From Desertimonas sp963786985 (lineage in GTDB: Bacteria; Actinomycetota; Acidimicrobiia; Acidimicrobiales; Ilumatobacteraceae): 64,000 nt of DNA. Below, piece by piece: positions 26,468 to 34,798 of this stretch; the stretch's first letter is position 1, and each line of letters opens with the position of its first letter. Made by a program: the position numbers and the translations under genes. The notes under the pieces are model-generated. The model searched no databases. It saw nothing but the letters and a program-made list of their open reading frames with translations, and was not told the DNA's origin. The stretch covers positions 156,548-220,547 of the forward strand of contig CAWBBL010000026.1 of the NCBI GenBank assembly GCA_963786985.1. The letters are read 5' to 3'.

Positions 26468-26570
26468 ATCTGGGGAAGATCGGTGTCAATCCACGATCTG
26501 GGGAAGATTCGTATCAGGCCCTGACACGAACCTTCCCCACATGCGCTCGTGACACGAATCTTCCCCAGAT
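26468..26570 (+). repeat. Intergenic repeat array, family 2, two direct and two inverted units
   Basis: Direct units start at 26468 (ATCTGGGGAAGATCGGTGTC) and 26496 (ATCTGGGGAAGATTCGTATC). Inverted units are at 26522-26539 and 26550-26570, the last ending in CGAATCTTCCCCAGAT. As at 14.5 kb, the array separates two converging genes. Confidence 0.85.
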
Positions 26571-26590
26571 GGTGGGGGTGGGGCGAGGGT

Positions 26591-27415
26591 CTACGCGGAC
26601 CGCAGACGGCGTGTGCCGGAAACGACGAACACGGCGGCGAACAGCGCCGCTCCGACGAGCACGATCGCCGGCCCGGACTGCACGTCGAGGTGGTAGCTGG
26701 CGTTCATCCCGACGAAGCCGGTCGTCGCCCCGAGGGCCGTGGCGACGAACAGCATGCGGTGGAACGAGTCGGTGAGCATCCGGGCGACGGTTGCCGGAAT
26801 GACGATGCTGGCGGCCACGAGGGTGGCGCCGAGGACCTGCATCGTGGCCAGGATCGTGACCGCCAGGACGAGCATCAGCAGGGCGTCGATGCGGGCGGTG
26901 TGCAGGCCGGAGGCCTGGGCGACCTCGGGGTCGAACGTCGTGAACAGCAGTGGGCGATAGGTGAAGAACACAACTCCGGCGACGAACACAGCGACGACGA
27001 AGATCGCCACGACGTCGAGGTTGTCGACGCCGAGGATGCTGCCGAACAGGGCGGCGTCGAAGCTGTCGCCGCGCCGCCCGAAGATGGCGAAGAGGGCCAG
27101 GCCGAGGGCGAACGAGGCGGTCGTGATCACGCCGATCGCGGCATCGGCGCCGATCGTGCGGCGCCTCGTGACACCACCGATGAGCAACGCCGAGGCGACA
27201 CCCCACACCCCGGCACCGAGCACGAAGTTGATGCCCAGCAGAGCGCTGGCGGCGAACCCTCCGAAGATGGCGTGGGACAGGCCGTGGCCGATGTAGCTCA
27301 TCCCCTTGAGCACGACGAACACGCCGACGAGCCCGCACAGGCCGCCGGCGACGGTGGCGACGATCACCCCGTTGCGAAAGAACTCGAAGTCGTAGGGCTG
27401 CAGGAGGTCGCCCAT
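26591..27415 (-). CDS. Metal ABC transporter permease (ZnuB/MntB, ABC-3 family)
   Basis: The protein has 274 residues and about eight hydrophobic helices. ABC-3 family blocks include GVFVVLKGMSYIGHGLSHAIFGG, GADAAIGVITTASFALGLALF and ATMQVLGATLVAASIVIPATVARMLT. It forms the channel for Zn, Mn or Fe ions. The ATG at 27415 starts MGDLLQPYDFEFFRNG, and the frame before it is not coding. It is one base from the ATPase stop, in the order binding protein, ATPase, permease. Confidence 0.9.
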   Translation of the reverse strand: MGDLLQPYDFEFFRNGVIVATVAGGLCGLVGVFVVLKGMSYIGHGLSHAIFGGFAASALLGINFVLGAGVWGVASALLIGGVTRRRTIGADAAIGVITTASFALGLALFAIFGRRGDSFDAALFGSILGVDNLDVVAIFVVAVFVAGVVFFTYRPLLFTTFDPEVAQASGLHTARIDALLMLVLAVTILATMQVLGATLVAASIVIPATVARMLTDSFHRMLFVATALGATTGFVGMNASYHLDVQSGPAIVLVGAALFAAVFVVSGTRRLRSA

Positions 27416-27416
27416 G

Positions 27417-28217
27417 TCAGGCGCTCTCCCGACGGAGGGGGATGACGTCGGCACCGACGTGGCGATGCGAGTCGACGACGACCGGCATCCCGGCATGTTC
27501 GAGGACCTCGATCGGCGCACCGAAGGTGCGCTCGAGGATGTCCGGCGTGAGCACGGTCCGCGGTGGGCCGGAGCCGATGACACTGGTGTTGAGACACACC
27601 AGGTGCGGGAGGTGGGCGGCGATGCCGTTGAGATCGTGCGTGGTCAGGACGATCGCCAGCCCGTCGCCGTACAGGTCGCCGAGCAGATGAAGGATCTCGT
27701 GGCGGGTCCGGAAGTCGACACCAGAGGTCGGCTCGTCCATCAGCAGGAGTTGCGGTCTGCTGAGCAACGCCCGGGCGACGAACACTCGCTGCTGCTGGCC
27801 CCCCGACAGCTGACGGATGTGGCGGCGGGCGAGCCCACCGATCTCCAGACGTTCGAGCACGTCGTCGACCTCCGCCTGCTCGGCCCGGCTGCGCCACGGC
27901 CACAGGCGACCGCCGGTGCGGGCCATCAGCACGCACTCGCTGACCGTCACCGGGAAGTTCCAATCGACCGTCTCCACTTGGGGGACGTAGCCGACGCGCA
28001 GCCCAGCGGCGCGGCGAACCGTGCCGGACCGCGGTTGCCCAGCGCCGAGGAGCACTCGCAACAGCGTCGTCTTGCCCGAGCCCGACGGTCCGACGACCCC
28101 GGTGAACTGGCCAGCAGCGATTCGCAGGTTGATGTCGACGAGGGCGGGGGAGTCGCCGTACGACAACGACACGCGCTCCAGCCGGACCAACTCGGGGGAA
28201 TCGGCCGCGGAAATCAT
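27417..28217 (-). CDS. Metal ABC transporter ATPase (ZnuC/MntA-like)
   Basis: The protein has 266 residues. Walker A is GPSGSGKTTLLRVLLG, the Q-loop is YVPQVETVDWNFPVTV, the signature is LSGGQQQRVFVARAL, Walker B is LLLMDEPTSGVD and the H-loop is TTHDL. The family-specific GYVPQ and DWNFP elements indicate a metal importer. The ATG at 28217 overlaps the stop of the binding-protein gene as ATGA. Confidence 0.92.
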   Translation of the reverse strand: MISAADSPELVRLERVSLSYGDSPALVDINLRIAAGQFTGVVGPSGSGKTTLLRVLLGAGQPRSGTVRRAAGLRVGYVPQVETVDWNFPVTVSECVLMARTGGRLWPWRSRAEQAEVDDVLERLEIGGLARRHIRQLSGGQQQRVFVARALLSRPQLLLMDEPTSGVDFRTRHEILHLLGDLYGDGLAIVLTTHDLNGIAAHLPHLVCLNTSVIGSGPPRTVLTPDILERTFGAPIEVLEHAGMPVVVDSHRHVGADVIPLRRESA

Positions 28218-29206
28218 TGCGGGTACATGGCCTCGTCGGGGGCGACGTTGCGGACCTCGATGGCCTCCAGCGCGGCGGGGTCGCCACCGAGCGCCGTGAC
28301 CATCGTGATGTAGTCGAACAGCATCAGGCCGAGCCACGAGTGCTCGGCATCGCCCGGCTCTCCTGGCAGGTCGTCGTCGCGCAGCACGTCGACGTACTCG
28401 ACGTCCGCTTCCCGACCGATCTGCTCGAGTACCGGGCTGGGGAACACCTCGGACCCGAAGATCGCCGGCACGCCCTCCGCTTCGACCTGCTCGATCAGCT
28501 CGGCAACCTCGCGCGGCGTCGGATCCTCGAAGTCCGCCACCTGAATCGCTCCGATCACGTCCCAGTCGTACTCCTCGGCGAAGTACGCGTAGGCGTCGTG
28601 GTACGTGAGCAGCTTGCGTACCGGCACGGTGGCGAACGACTCGCGCATCGCGGCGTCGAGTTCGTCGATCAGGGCGGCGAAGGCGGCGTAGTTGGCGGCG
28701 AAATAGTCGGCGTTGTCGGGGTCGCGCGCCGACATGTCGTCGCGCACGATCTCGGCGTAGCGCAGCGCCATCGGCGGGTTGGTCCACAGGTGCGGATTGG
28801 GCTTGTTTCCGTCCTCGGGGAACGAGAAGTCGTAGACGTAGTCGTCCTCGGCGATCGTCTGCCCGCCGAGCTCGACGATCTCGGCGTCGTCGGCGAGGTT
28901 GGCCTCGGCGAGCTCCCGCGTCGGTTCCTCGAGTTGCAGGCCGTTGAGGTAGACGACGTCTGCCGTCGACAGCAGCTCGGCGACGCTCGGTTGCGGTTCG
29001 AACGTGTGCGAGTTGGTCCCCTCGGGCACGATGCCCTCGACGTCGGCCCGGTCTCCGACGACGTTGGCCACGATGCTCGTGAGCGGGGCCACCGTCGTCG
29101 CGATGAGCAAGCGGGCGTCGTCCTCGTCGGCCGCGGGGGACAAGCCGGCGACATGGCCGCCGGCAACGATCAGGGCAGCGGCGAGGGCCGTGGTGGTCGG
29201 ACGCAT
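28214..29206 (-). CDS. Metal ABC transporter substrate-binding protein (ZnuA/TroA-like)
   Basis: The protein has 330 residues with a short Sec signal peptide (about residues 1-26). The TroA fold is clear. VPEGTNSHTFEPQPS carries the first histidine, NPHLWTNPPMALRYA the second and LTYHDAYAYFAEEY the third, with an acidic fourth ligand expected in the SEVFPSP region. The long His-rich loop of classic zinc-specific ZnuA is missing, so Mn or Fe is as likely as Zn. A Fur-family regulator is divergent across 152 bases. Confidence 0.9.
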   Translation of the reverse strand: MRPTTTALAAALIVAGGHVAGLSPAADEDDARLLIATTVAPLTSIVANVVGDRADVEGIVPEGTNSHTFEPQPSVAELLSTADVVYLNGLQLEEPTRELAEANLADDAEIVELGGQTIAEDDYVYDFSFPEDGNKPNPHLWTNPPMALRYAEIVRDDMSARDPDNADYFAANYAAFAALIDELDAAMRESFATVPVRKLLTYHDAYAYFAEEYDWDVIGAIQVADFEDPTPREVAELIEQVEAEGVPAIFGSEVFPSPVLEQIGREADVEYVDVLRDDDLPGEPGDAEHSWLGLMLFDYITMVTALGGDPAALEAIEVRNVAPDEAMYPQ

Positions 29207-29235
29207 CGTTCGCCGACCTTATTGCAAATGGGTAC

Positions 29236-29248
29236 TTGTTGCGAACAA
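29236..29248. promoter_or_regulatory. Candidate Fur/Zur-family operator
   Basis: TTGTTGCGAACAA is an inverted repeat (five-base arms, three-base spacer). TTATTGCAAATG just to its left gives a second, imperfect half. It lies in the divergent promoter region of the metal importer and the Fur-family gene. The match to published Zur or Mur boxes is only general. Confidence 0.45.
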
Positions 29249-29358
29249 CACGCACCAGGGAGCAGTTTGCACGAGCGGGTGATCGGTAGCCTCGGTGACG
29301 TGGCGACCACCCGCGGACCGAGGAGATCGTCGAGCGACTGCGCCGCGGCGGCGGACGG

Positions 29359-29748
29359 ATGACCAGGCCGCGCCGCATGGTCATCGACGCCCTCGTCCAG
29401 GGTCCCGGGCACCACATGACGGCGGCGGACATCGTGGCCGCCGTCCGCACCGACGACCCCGAGTTCTACGAGAGCACCGTGTACCGGACGCTCGATCTGT
29501 TGCTCGAGCTCGGCATCGTGGAGCGGGTCCAGCTCGGGCCCGGTGGCGCCGTGTTCCACCTTCCCCATCGTCCCCACCACCACTTGGTGTGCGAGCACTG
29601 TGGCGACGTCCTGGAGATCCCGGCTGACCTTCTCGACGACCTCACCGCCCAACTCCGCGCCGAGCACGGATTCCGTCTCCGGACCTCGGCGTCGACACTG
29701 GTCGGGTCGTGTGCCCGATGCGCGGCAGCATCGACGCAACCGGGATGA
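29359..29748 (+). CDS. Fur-family metalloregulator (Zur/Mur-like)
   Basis: The protein has 129 residues from the ATG at 29359. The winged helix (MTRPRRMVIDALVQGPGHHMTAADIVAAV, ESTVYRTLDLLLELGIVERV) and the metal sites (FHLPHRPHHHLVCEHCGDV, then C-A-R-C near the end) are complete. The frame stays open upstream and would encode TEEIVERLRRGGGR, the usual Fur helix 1, but it contains no start codon. Adding one base near 29314 would join it to a GTG at 29300. Either translation begins at 29359 with helix 1 missing, or a base has been lost. Confidence 0.85.
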   Translation: MTRPRRMVIDALVQGPGHHMTAADIVAAVRTDDPEFYESTVYRTLDLLLELGIVERVQLGPGGAVFHLPHRPHHHLVCEHCGDVLEIPADLLDDLTAQLRAEHGFRLRTSASTLVGSCARCAAASTQPG

Positions 29749-29858
29749 CGGGTGGCCGCGGTTCACGGCGATAGTTCGGAGCGGCGCGCCCGCCGGATGA
29801 CCGGCTGAGACGGACGCCACGGATCGAGTCCGGTGGCCCGGGATAGGGTCGGACGCCT

Positions 29859-30425
29859 ATGGCATCCGCTTCCACGTTCCCCCCGCTCGACGGCTCGGCA
29901 CCGAAGACCCAGAAGTTCTCGGCGCCGCCCGACCTGGGCATCGATCCCGCCAAGCGCTACACGGCGACGATCGATACGTCGCTCGGCGAGCTCGTCGTCG
30001 CCCTTGATGCGGCCAATGCGCCCCAGACCGTGAACAACTTCGTGTTCCTGGCCCTCCACCACTACTACGACGGCGTCATCTTCCACCGCATCATCAACGG
30101 GTTCATGTGCCAGGGCGGCGACCCGACCGGCACCGGGACCGGTGGCCCCGGCTACCGCTTCGACGACGAGTTGCCCAAGCCGGGGCGCTACGAGATCGGC
30201 TCGGTGGCGATGGCCAACGCCGGGCCGCACACCAACGGCAGCCAGTTCTTCATCGTGTCCGGGTCGAGCGGCGTCGGGCTGCCGCCGCTGTACAGCCTGT
30301 TCGGCAAGGTCGTCAAGGGTCTCGACGTCGTCGACGCCATGCAACGGGTCACCACCGATTCGCGGGACCGACCCCACGAGGACGTGGTGATCAACGCGGT
30401 GACGATCTCCGAGTCAGATGACTGA
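29859..30425 (+). CDS. Cyclophilin-type peptidyl-prolyl cis-trans isomerase
   Basis: The protein has 188 residues. The cyclophilin core has HHYYDGVIFHRIINGFMCQGGDPTGTG with the catalytic arginine in FHR, then FDDELPKPGRYEIGSVAMANAGPHTNGSQFFI and YSLFGKVVKGLDVVDAM. No signal peptide or membrane helix is seen, so it is a cytoplasmic folding enzyme. The ATG starts MASASTFPPLDGSAP. It precedes an SDR gene by nine bases. Confidence 0.92.
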   Translation: MASASTFPPLDGSAPKTQKFSAPPDLGIDPAKRYTATIDTSLGELVVALDAANAPQTVNNFVFLALHHYYDGVIFHRIINGFMCQGGDPTGTGTGGPGYRFDDELPKPGRYEIGSVAMANAGPHTNGSQFFIVSGSSGVGLPPLYSLFGKVVKGLDVVDAMQRVTTDSRDRPHEDVVINAVTISESDD

Positions 30426-30434
30426 CGGCGGACG

Positions 30435-31208
30435 ATGACGAGCTCTGTGCTGGCCGGTCGCACGGCGATCGTGTCGGGAGCGAGTCGCGGCATCGGCGCG
30501 GCGATCGCCCGGTCGCTCGATGCGGCGGGCGCCCGCGTGGCGCTACTCGCCCGCAGCAAGGACAAGCTGGACGAGGTCGCCGCCACGCTGACCAACGATC
30601 CCGTCATCGTCGTCGCCGACCTCGGCACCGTCGAAGGACCGGCCGCTGCTGCCGAGCAGGCGATTGCCGCGTTCGACGGGCGCGTCGACGTTCTCGTCAA
30701 CAACGCCGGAGCAGCCCTCCGCAAGCCGAGCGACGAGCTGACCGCCGACGAGATCCAGCAGATCCTCGATGTCAACGTCCGTGGCGTGCTGCTGCTCACC
30801 GTCGCCGTGCTGCCGGCGATGCTCGCCGCCGGTTCCGGCTCGATCGTGTCGCTGAGCTCGATCAGCGCACGTCGAGGCACGCCGCGGCGCGCCGTGTACG
30901 CCGCCAGCAAGGCGGCGATCGACGGAATGACGCGGGGCCTGGCGATGGAGTACGGGCCACGCGGGATCCGGGCCAATGCCGTGGCCCCCGGCGTCGTGCC
31001 GACCGATCTGTGGGTCGAGCATCTCGCCAAGCCAGGTGTCGCCGATGAGGTGCTGGCGACGATCCCGACGCGGCGGCTCACCGACGCCGAGGAGGTCGCC
31101 GACGTGGTCACGTTCCTGGCTTCCGACGCGTCGCGGTCGATCACCGGTGAGACGATCTCGACCGATGGCGGGATGTACGCCACCCTCAACATCTACCCCA
31201 CGGTGTGA
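30435..31208 (+). CDS. Short-chain dehydrogenase/reductase
   Basis: The protein has 257 residues, a classical SDR. TAIVSGASRGIGAAIA is the NAD(P)-binding glycine motif, NNAG lies at about residue 91, and the catalytic triad is S (SIVSLSSISA), Y and K (YAASKAAIDG). It ends with ITGETISTDGGMYA. LLARSKDKL after strand 2 (with Arg) suggests NADPH. The substrate is unknown. FabG-like 3-oxoacyl reductases are closest in pattern. Confidence 0.9.
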   Translation: MTSSVLAGRTAIVSGASRGIGAAIARSLDAAGARVALLARSKDKLDEVAATLTNDPVIVVADLGTVEGPAAAAEQAIAAFDGRVDVLVNNAGAALRKPSDELTADEIQQILDVNVRGVLLLTVAVLPAMLAAGSGSIVSLSSISARRGTPRRAVYAASKAAIDGMTRGLAMEYGPRGIRANAVAPGVVPTDLWVEHLAKPGVADEVLATIPTRRLTDAEEVADVVTFLASDASRSITGETISTDGGMYATLNIYPTV

Positions 31209-31278
31209 GTTTGAGGACGCCTCTTGTCCACAAACAGTGCCAACGTGGCACGGTGCCCCCGCCGCGCCCTGATCGACC

Positions 31279-32508
31279 ATGACGACTCGCCTGTCCGCTG
31301 ACGCCGCCCGGCGCATCGCCCTCGCCGCCCAGGGCTTCACCCGCCCACGGCCGAGCGGGCGAGTGACCCGCCAACACCTTCGTCGGGTGTTCGACGACAT
31401 CGGGCTGATCCAGGTCGACTCGGTCAACGTCCTCGTGCGCAGCCAAGAGCTGCCCCTGTTCGCCCGGCTCGGCGCCCATCCCCGCACCCTGATTCCCGAT
31501 GCCGTCGCGGCCGGCGAGTTGTTCGAGTACTGGGCGCACGTCGCCTCGATCGTGCCGAGCAAACACCTCCCGCTGTTTCGCTGGCGGATGGCGGCGATGG
31601 TCGACGGTCGCTATGCCCGGCACTTCACGCAGCGCCGTCCCGGCATGTTGGAGAAGGTGCTCGACCAGGTTCGCGACCGTGGTCCGCTGGCGATTGGCGA
31701 TGTCGAGGGCCGGGTCCGCAATCCCGGCACGTGGTGGAACTGGGACGACGCCAAGCTGGCCCTGGAGATCCTCTTCGACCAAGGTGTCGTCACCGTCACC
31801 CGGCGCCCGAACGACTTCGCTCGGCTGTACGACCTCATCGAGCGTGTCGTCCCCGACGAGGTTCTCGCCGCTGCACCGATCCCGGAACCTGACGCTCGGC
31901 AACAGCTGTTGCTGCTCGCCGCCCGTTCGCTCGGCGTCGCCACGCTCAAGGATCTCGGCGACTACTACCGACTGAACGCGACGACGCTCAAGCCCATCGT
32001 CGAAGGGCTGGTGGCCGACGGCTCGCTGATCGCCGTCGAGGTCGACGGATGGAAGAAGCCGGCGTTCCTGCATCCCGCGGCCGCCGCGCCTCGACGGGTC
32101 ACCGGACGCGCGCTGCTGTCGCCGTTCGACTCACTGATCTGGTTCCGCGAACGCACCGAGCGCCTGTTCGCGTTCAACTACCGGATCGAGATCTACACAC
32201 CGCAACCGAAGCGGATCTACGGCTACTACGTGTTGCCGTTCCTCCTCGATGGCCAACTCGTAGGTCGGGTCGATCTCAAGGCCGACCGTGGCGCTGGGGT
32301 CCTGCGAGTCCAGGCCAGCTGGGTCGAGGACGATCTCGACAACCCCCTCGACCGCCCGGCAGTCGCCGAGCAGCTGGCCGCCGAGCTCGCCGAGATGGCC
32401 GGCTGGCTGGGTCTCGATGGCGGAGTTGTCGCCGCGGCGCGAGGCAATCTCGCCAAGGAGCTGCTCAGTGCGCCTAACGTGATGCCGATTGTCGAACCCG
32501 ACGCGTAG
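31279..32508 (+). CDS. YcaQ-like winged-helix DNA glycosylase family protein
   Basis: The protein has 409 residues with the HTH_42 (YcaQ/AlkX) layout. It starts with SADAARRIALAAQGF and IGLIQVDSVNVLVRSQELPLFARLG, carrying the Q-x-D (QVD) catalytic motif at about residues 47-49. It goes on to YWAHVASIVP and LLSPFDSLIWFRERTERLFAFNYRIEIY. E. coli YcaQ unhooks DNA interstrand crosslinks by base excision. The same fold and motif here suggest a DNA-alkylation or crosslink repair role. The ATG starts at the conserved domain. Confidence 0.82.
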   Translation: MTTRLSADAARRIALAAQGFTRPRPSGRVTRQHLRRVFDDIGLIQVDSVNVLVRSQELPLFARLGAHPRTLIPDAVAAGELFEYWAHVASIVPSKHLPLFRWRMAAMVDGRYARHFTQRRPGMLEKVLDQVRDRGPLAIGDVEGRVRNPGTWWNWDDAKLALEILFDQGVVTVTRRPNDFARLYDLIERVVPDEVLAAAPIPEPDARQQLLLLAARSLGVATLKDLGDYYRLNATTLKPIVEGLVADGSLIAVEVDGWKKPAFLHPAAAAPRRVTGRALLSPFDSLIWFRERTERLFAFNYRIEIYTPQPKRIYGYYVLPFLLDGQLVGRVDLKADRGAGVLRVQASWVEDDLDNPLDRPAVAEQLAAELAEMAGWLGLDGGVVAAARGNLAKELLSAPNVMPIVEPDA

Positions 32509-33757
32509 CGCACTCCCCGACGACGAAGACCCCGCCAACGAGTCGCCGCAGCCGTTGCGAGTAGCAACTGACGCGGTGGCCGGTGTTGGCGGCACAGGCG
32601 CGCCACTCAGCCGGCGGATGCCGCGCTGGGTCGTCCCGGCGACGATCATCTTCTGGTTCGGTGCCCTCGCCGCCCTCGTGGTGCGGGCAATCTGGGCGCG
32701 CCTCGACGACCTCGTCGTCCTTCTGGCGATCTCCCTGTTCCTGTCCCTGGCCATCGAGCCGGGCGTCAACCGCCTGTCACGCCGCGGTTGGCGGCGCGGT
32801 TCGGCGACGGCGCTGATCCTGTTCGGCGTCGTGATCATCTTCTTGCTGTTCGTCGCCGCCATCGGGACGCTCGTCGGTTCGCAGATCGCCGAACTGTTGA
32901 CCAACACCGAGCGCTACATCACTCGTACGGTGCGATTCCTCAACGACACGTTCGGCTTCAACATCAATGCCCAGGAAGCCATCGACGCATTCAACAACCC
33001 CGACGGGGCAGTCCAGCAGTTCATCGAGGACCAGCAGGACGACGCCCTGGCGTTGTCGGTCGCCGCCCTCGGCTGGTTGTTGCAGCTGTTCTCGGTGATC
33101 CTGTTCACGTTCTACCTCGTCGCCGACGGTCCTCGGTTGCGGCGGTCGATCTGCACGAGGCTGACCCCTGACCACCAGGAACGGGTCCTGCAGACGTGGG
33201 AGCTGGCGAGCACGAAGACCGGCGGCTACCTGTACTCCCGCGCCCTGCTGGCGCTGTTGTCGACGTTGTTCCACTGGATCGTGTTCCAGTCGGTCGGTAC
33301 CGCCGCCCCGATCGCCCTTGCCCTGTGGGTCGGGATCGTCAGCCAGTTCCTGCCAGTCGTCGGTACGTACATCGCCGGCGTACTCCCGGTGGTCATCACG
33401 TTCCTCGACTCACCGCTCAAGGCGCTGATCGTTCTGATTGCCATCGTCGTCTATCAGCAGATCGAGAACTATGTGTTCGCACCGCGCATCACGGCACGGA
33501 CGATGCAACTGCACCCGGCGCTGGCGTTCGGATCGGCGCTCGCCGGGGCGGCCCTGCTCGGCGCCGTCGGCGCCGTGCTCGCCTTGCCGGCGGCGGCAAT
33601 GGCTCAGGCGGTCGTCTCCGAGCTGGGGACGCGGCACGTCGTCGTCGACAGCCACTTGACCACCGTGGTCGAGCCACGCCGCAAGCGCCGCCTCGGTGAC
33701 TGGTTCGGCTCCGACGACGAGCAGAGCCCGGCGCGCCGCGGCTGGAAGCGCCGCTGA
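32489..33757 (+). CDS. AI-2E family transporter (UPF0118, PerM-like)
   Basis: The protein has up to 422 residues and about eight membrane helices. The central loop FGFNINAQEAIDAF and C-terminal SVGTAAPIALALWVGIVSQFLPVVGTYIAGVLPVVIT and QQIENYVFAPRITARTMQLHP are hallmarks of the family, whose members export autoinducer-2 or exchange sodium and protons. The TTG start at 32489 overlaps the previous gene by 20 bases. An ATG at 32618 just before the first helix is an alternative. It overlaps the asparaginase start by one base (TGATG). Confidence 0.85.
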   Translation: MSNPTRSALPDDEDPANESPQPLRVATDAVAGVGGTGAPLSRRMPRWVVPATIIFWFGALAALVVRAIWARLDDLVVLLAISLFLSLAIEPGVNRLSRRGWRRGSATALILFGVVIIFLLFVAAIGTLVGSQIAELLTNTERYITRTVRFLNDTFGFNINAQEAIDAFNNPDGAVQQFIEDQQDDALALSVAALGWLLQLFSVILFTFYLVADGPRLRRSICTRLTPDHQERVLQTWELASTKTGGYLYSRALLALLSTLFHWIVFQSVGTAAPIALALWVGIVSQFLPVVGTYIAGVLPVVITFLDSPLKALIVLIAIVVYQQIENYVFAPRITARTMQLHPALAFGSALAGAALLGAVGAVLALPAAAMAQAVVSELGTRHVVVDSHLTTVVEPRRKRRLGDWFGSDDEQSPARRGWKRR

Positions 33758-34695
33758 TGTTGCCCGGTGCGGTGGTGCCGATCGCCGAGACGACGCGCAG
33801 TGGGGTGGTCGAGTCGCTGCACTTCGGCGCCGTGGTCGCCCTCGATGCCGACGGGATGACCGCGTGGTCGGCTGGCGACCCACACATCGACGTCTACCCT
33901 CGCTCGGCACTCAAGCCACTGCAGGCCCAGGCGATGGTCGACGCCGGGTTCAGCGCCGACGCCGACGAGCTCGCCGTCGCCGCCGCCAGCCACAACGGGG
34001 AACCGGTTCACCTCGATGTCGTCCGGCGGATCCTCGCCAACGCCGGCCTCGACGAGGGCGCCCTCGGCAACACCGCAGCGTTGCCGCTCTCGCCACCCGT
34101 GGCCGCGGACGTCCTGCGGGCCGGCGGTCGGCCATCGCCGCTGCTCCAGAACTGCAGCGGCAAACACGCCGCGATGTTGTCGACGTGCGTGGCCAACGGG
34201 TGGGAGATCGACAGCTACCTGGAGTTCGACCACCCCGTGCAGAAGCTGATCGATTCGTACATCGCCGCGGCGGCCGGCGGGATCAGTCACACCGGTGTCG
34301 ACGGCTGTGGTGCACCGACGGCGATGGTCACGCTCGTCGGCCTGGCGTTCGCCGTGCGGACGTTGGCGATCCGCCGGACGGAGGTGTACGAGGCGATGTC
34401 CACGCATCCGCACCTCGTCGCCGGGACCGGTCGGGAGGACACCGCCCTGATGCGCGCCGTGCCGGGCCTGTTGGCCAAGGGCGGTGCCGAGGGGGTCCAC
34501 GTCGTCGCCCATCCCGACGGTCGAGCCGTCGCCGTGAAGGTCGCCGACGGATCCGAACGCGCTCGAGTGCCGGTGATGCTGGCGGTGATGCGCTTGCTCG
34601 GCTTCGACGTCGACGGGCTGCCCATGCCGTCGATCCTCGGCCACGGCCGCCCGGTCGGCGAAGTCCGCTCGCTCGTCGGCACCACCACCCCGTAG
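33757..34695 (+). CDS. Asparaginase (Rhizobium etli-type, asparaginase II family)
   Basis: The protein has 312 residues. Family motifs YPRSALKPLQAQA, SHNGEPVHLD, QNCSGKHAAMLSTC and DGCGAPTAM are in order. This family (ReAV-like, class 3) hydrolyses asparagine to aspartate with a serine-lysine arrangement and a metal-binding cysteine, and is unrelated to E. coli AnsA/B. It is cytoplasmic by lack of a signal peptide. The start overlaps the previous stop by one base. Confidence 0.87.
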   Translation: MLPGAVVPIAETTRSGVVESLHFGAVVALDADGMTAWSAGDPHIDVYPRSALKPLQAQAMVDAGFSADADELAVAAASHNGEPVHLDVVRRILANAGLDEGALGNTAALPLSPPVAADVLRAGGRPSPLLQNCSGKHAAMLSTCVANGWEIDSYLEFDHPVQKLIDSYIAAAAGGISHTGVDGCGAPTAMVTLVGLAFAVRTLAIRRTEVYEAMSTHPHLVAGTGREDTALMRAVPGLLAKGGAEGVHVVAHPDGRAVAVKVADGSERARVPVMLAVMRLLGFDVDGLPMPSILGHGRPVGEVRSLVGTTTP

Positions 34696-34710
34696 CCATC
34701 CACCCCGCCC

Positions 34711-34776
34711 GATCTGGGCGGCCTGCGATTCATTGGTCGATCTCCGGACGCCAGCGTCATCACAGACGCCAAAGAA
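34711..34776 (+). repeat. Intergenic repeat, family 1, copy b
   Basis: GATCTGGGCGGCCTGCGATT begins the element and it continues GGTCGATCTCCGGACGCCAG. It is the closest match to copy a (4311-4376, opposite strand). Here it lies between two converging genes. Confidence 0.75.
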
Positions 34777-34798
34777 CGGGCGATGTCGCCGGCTACAG

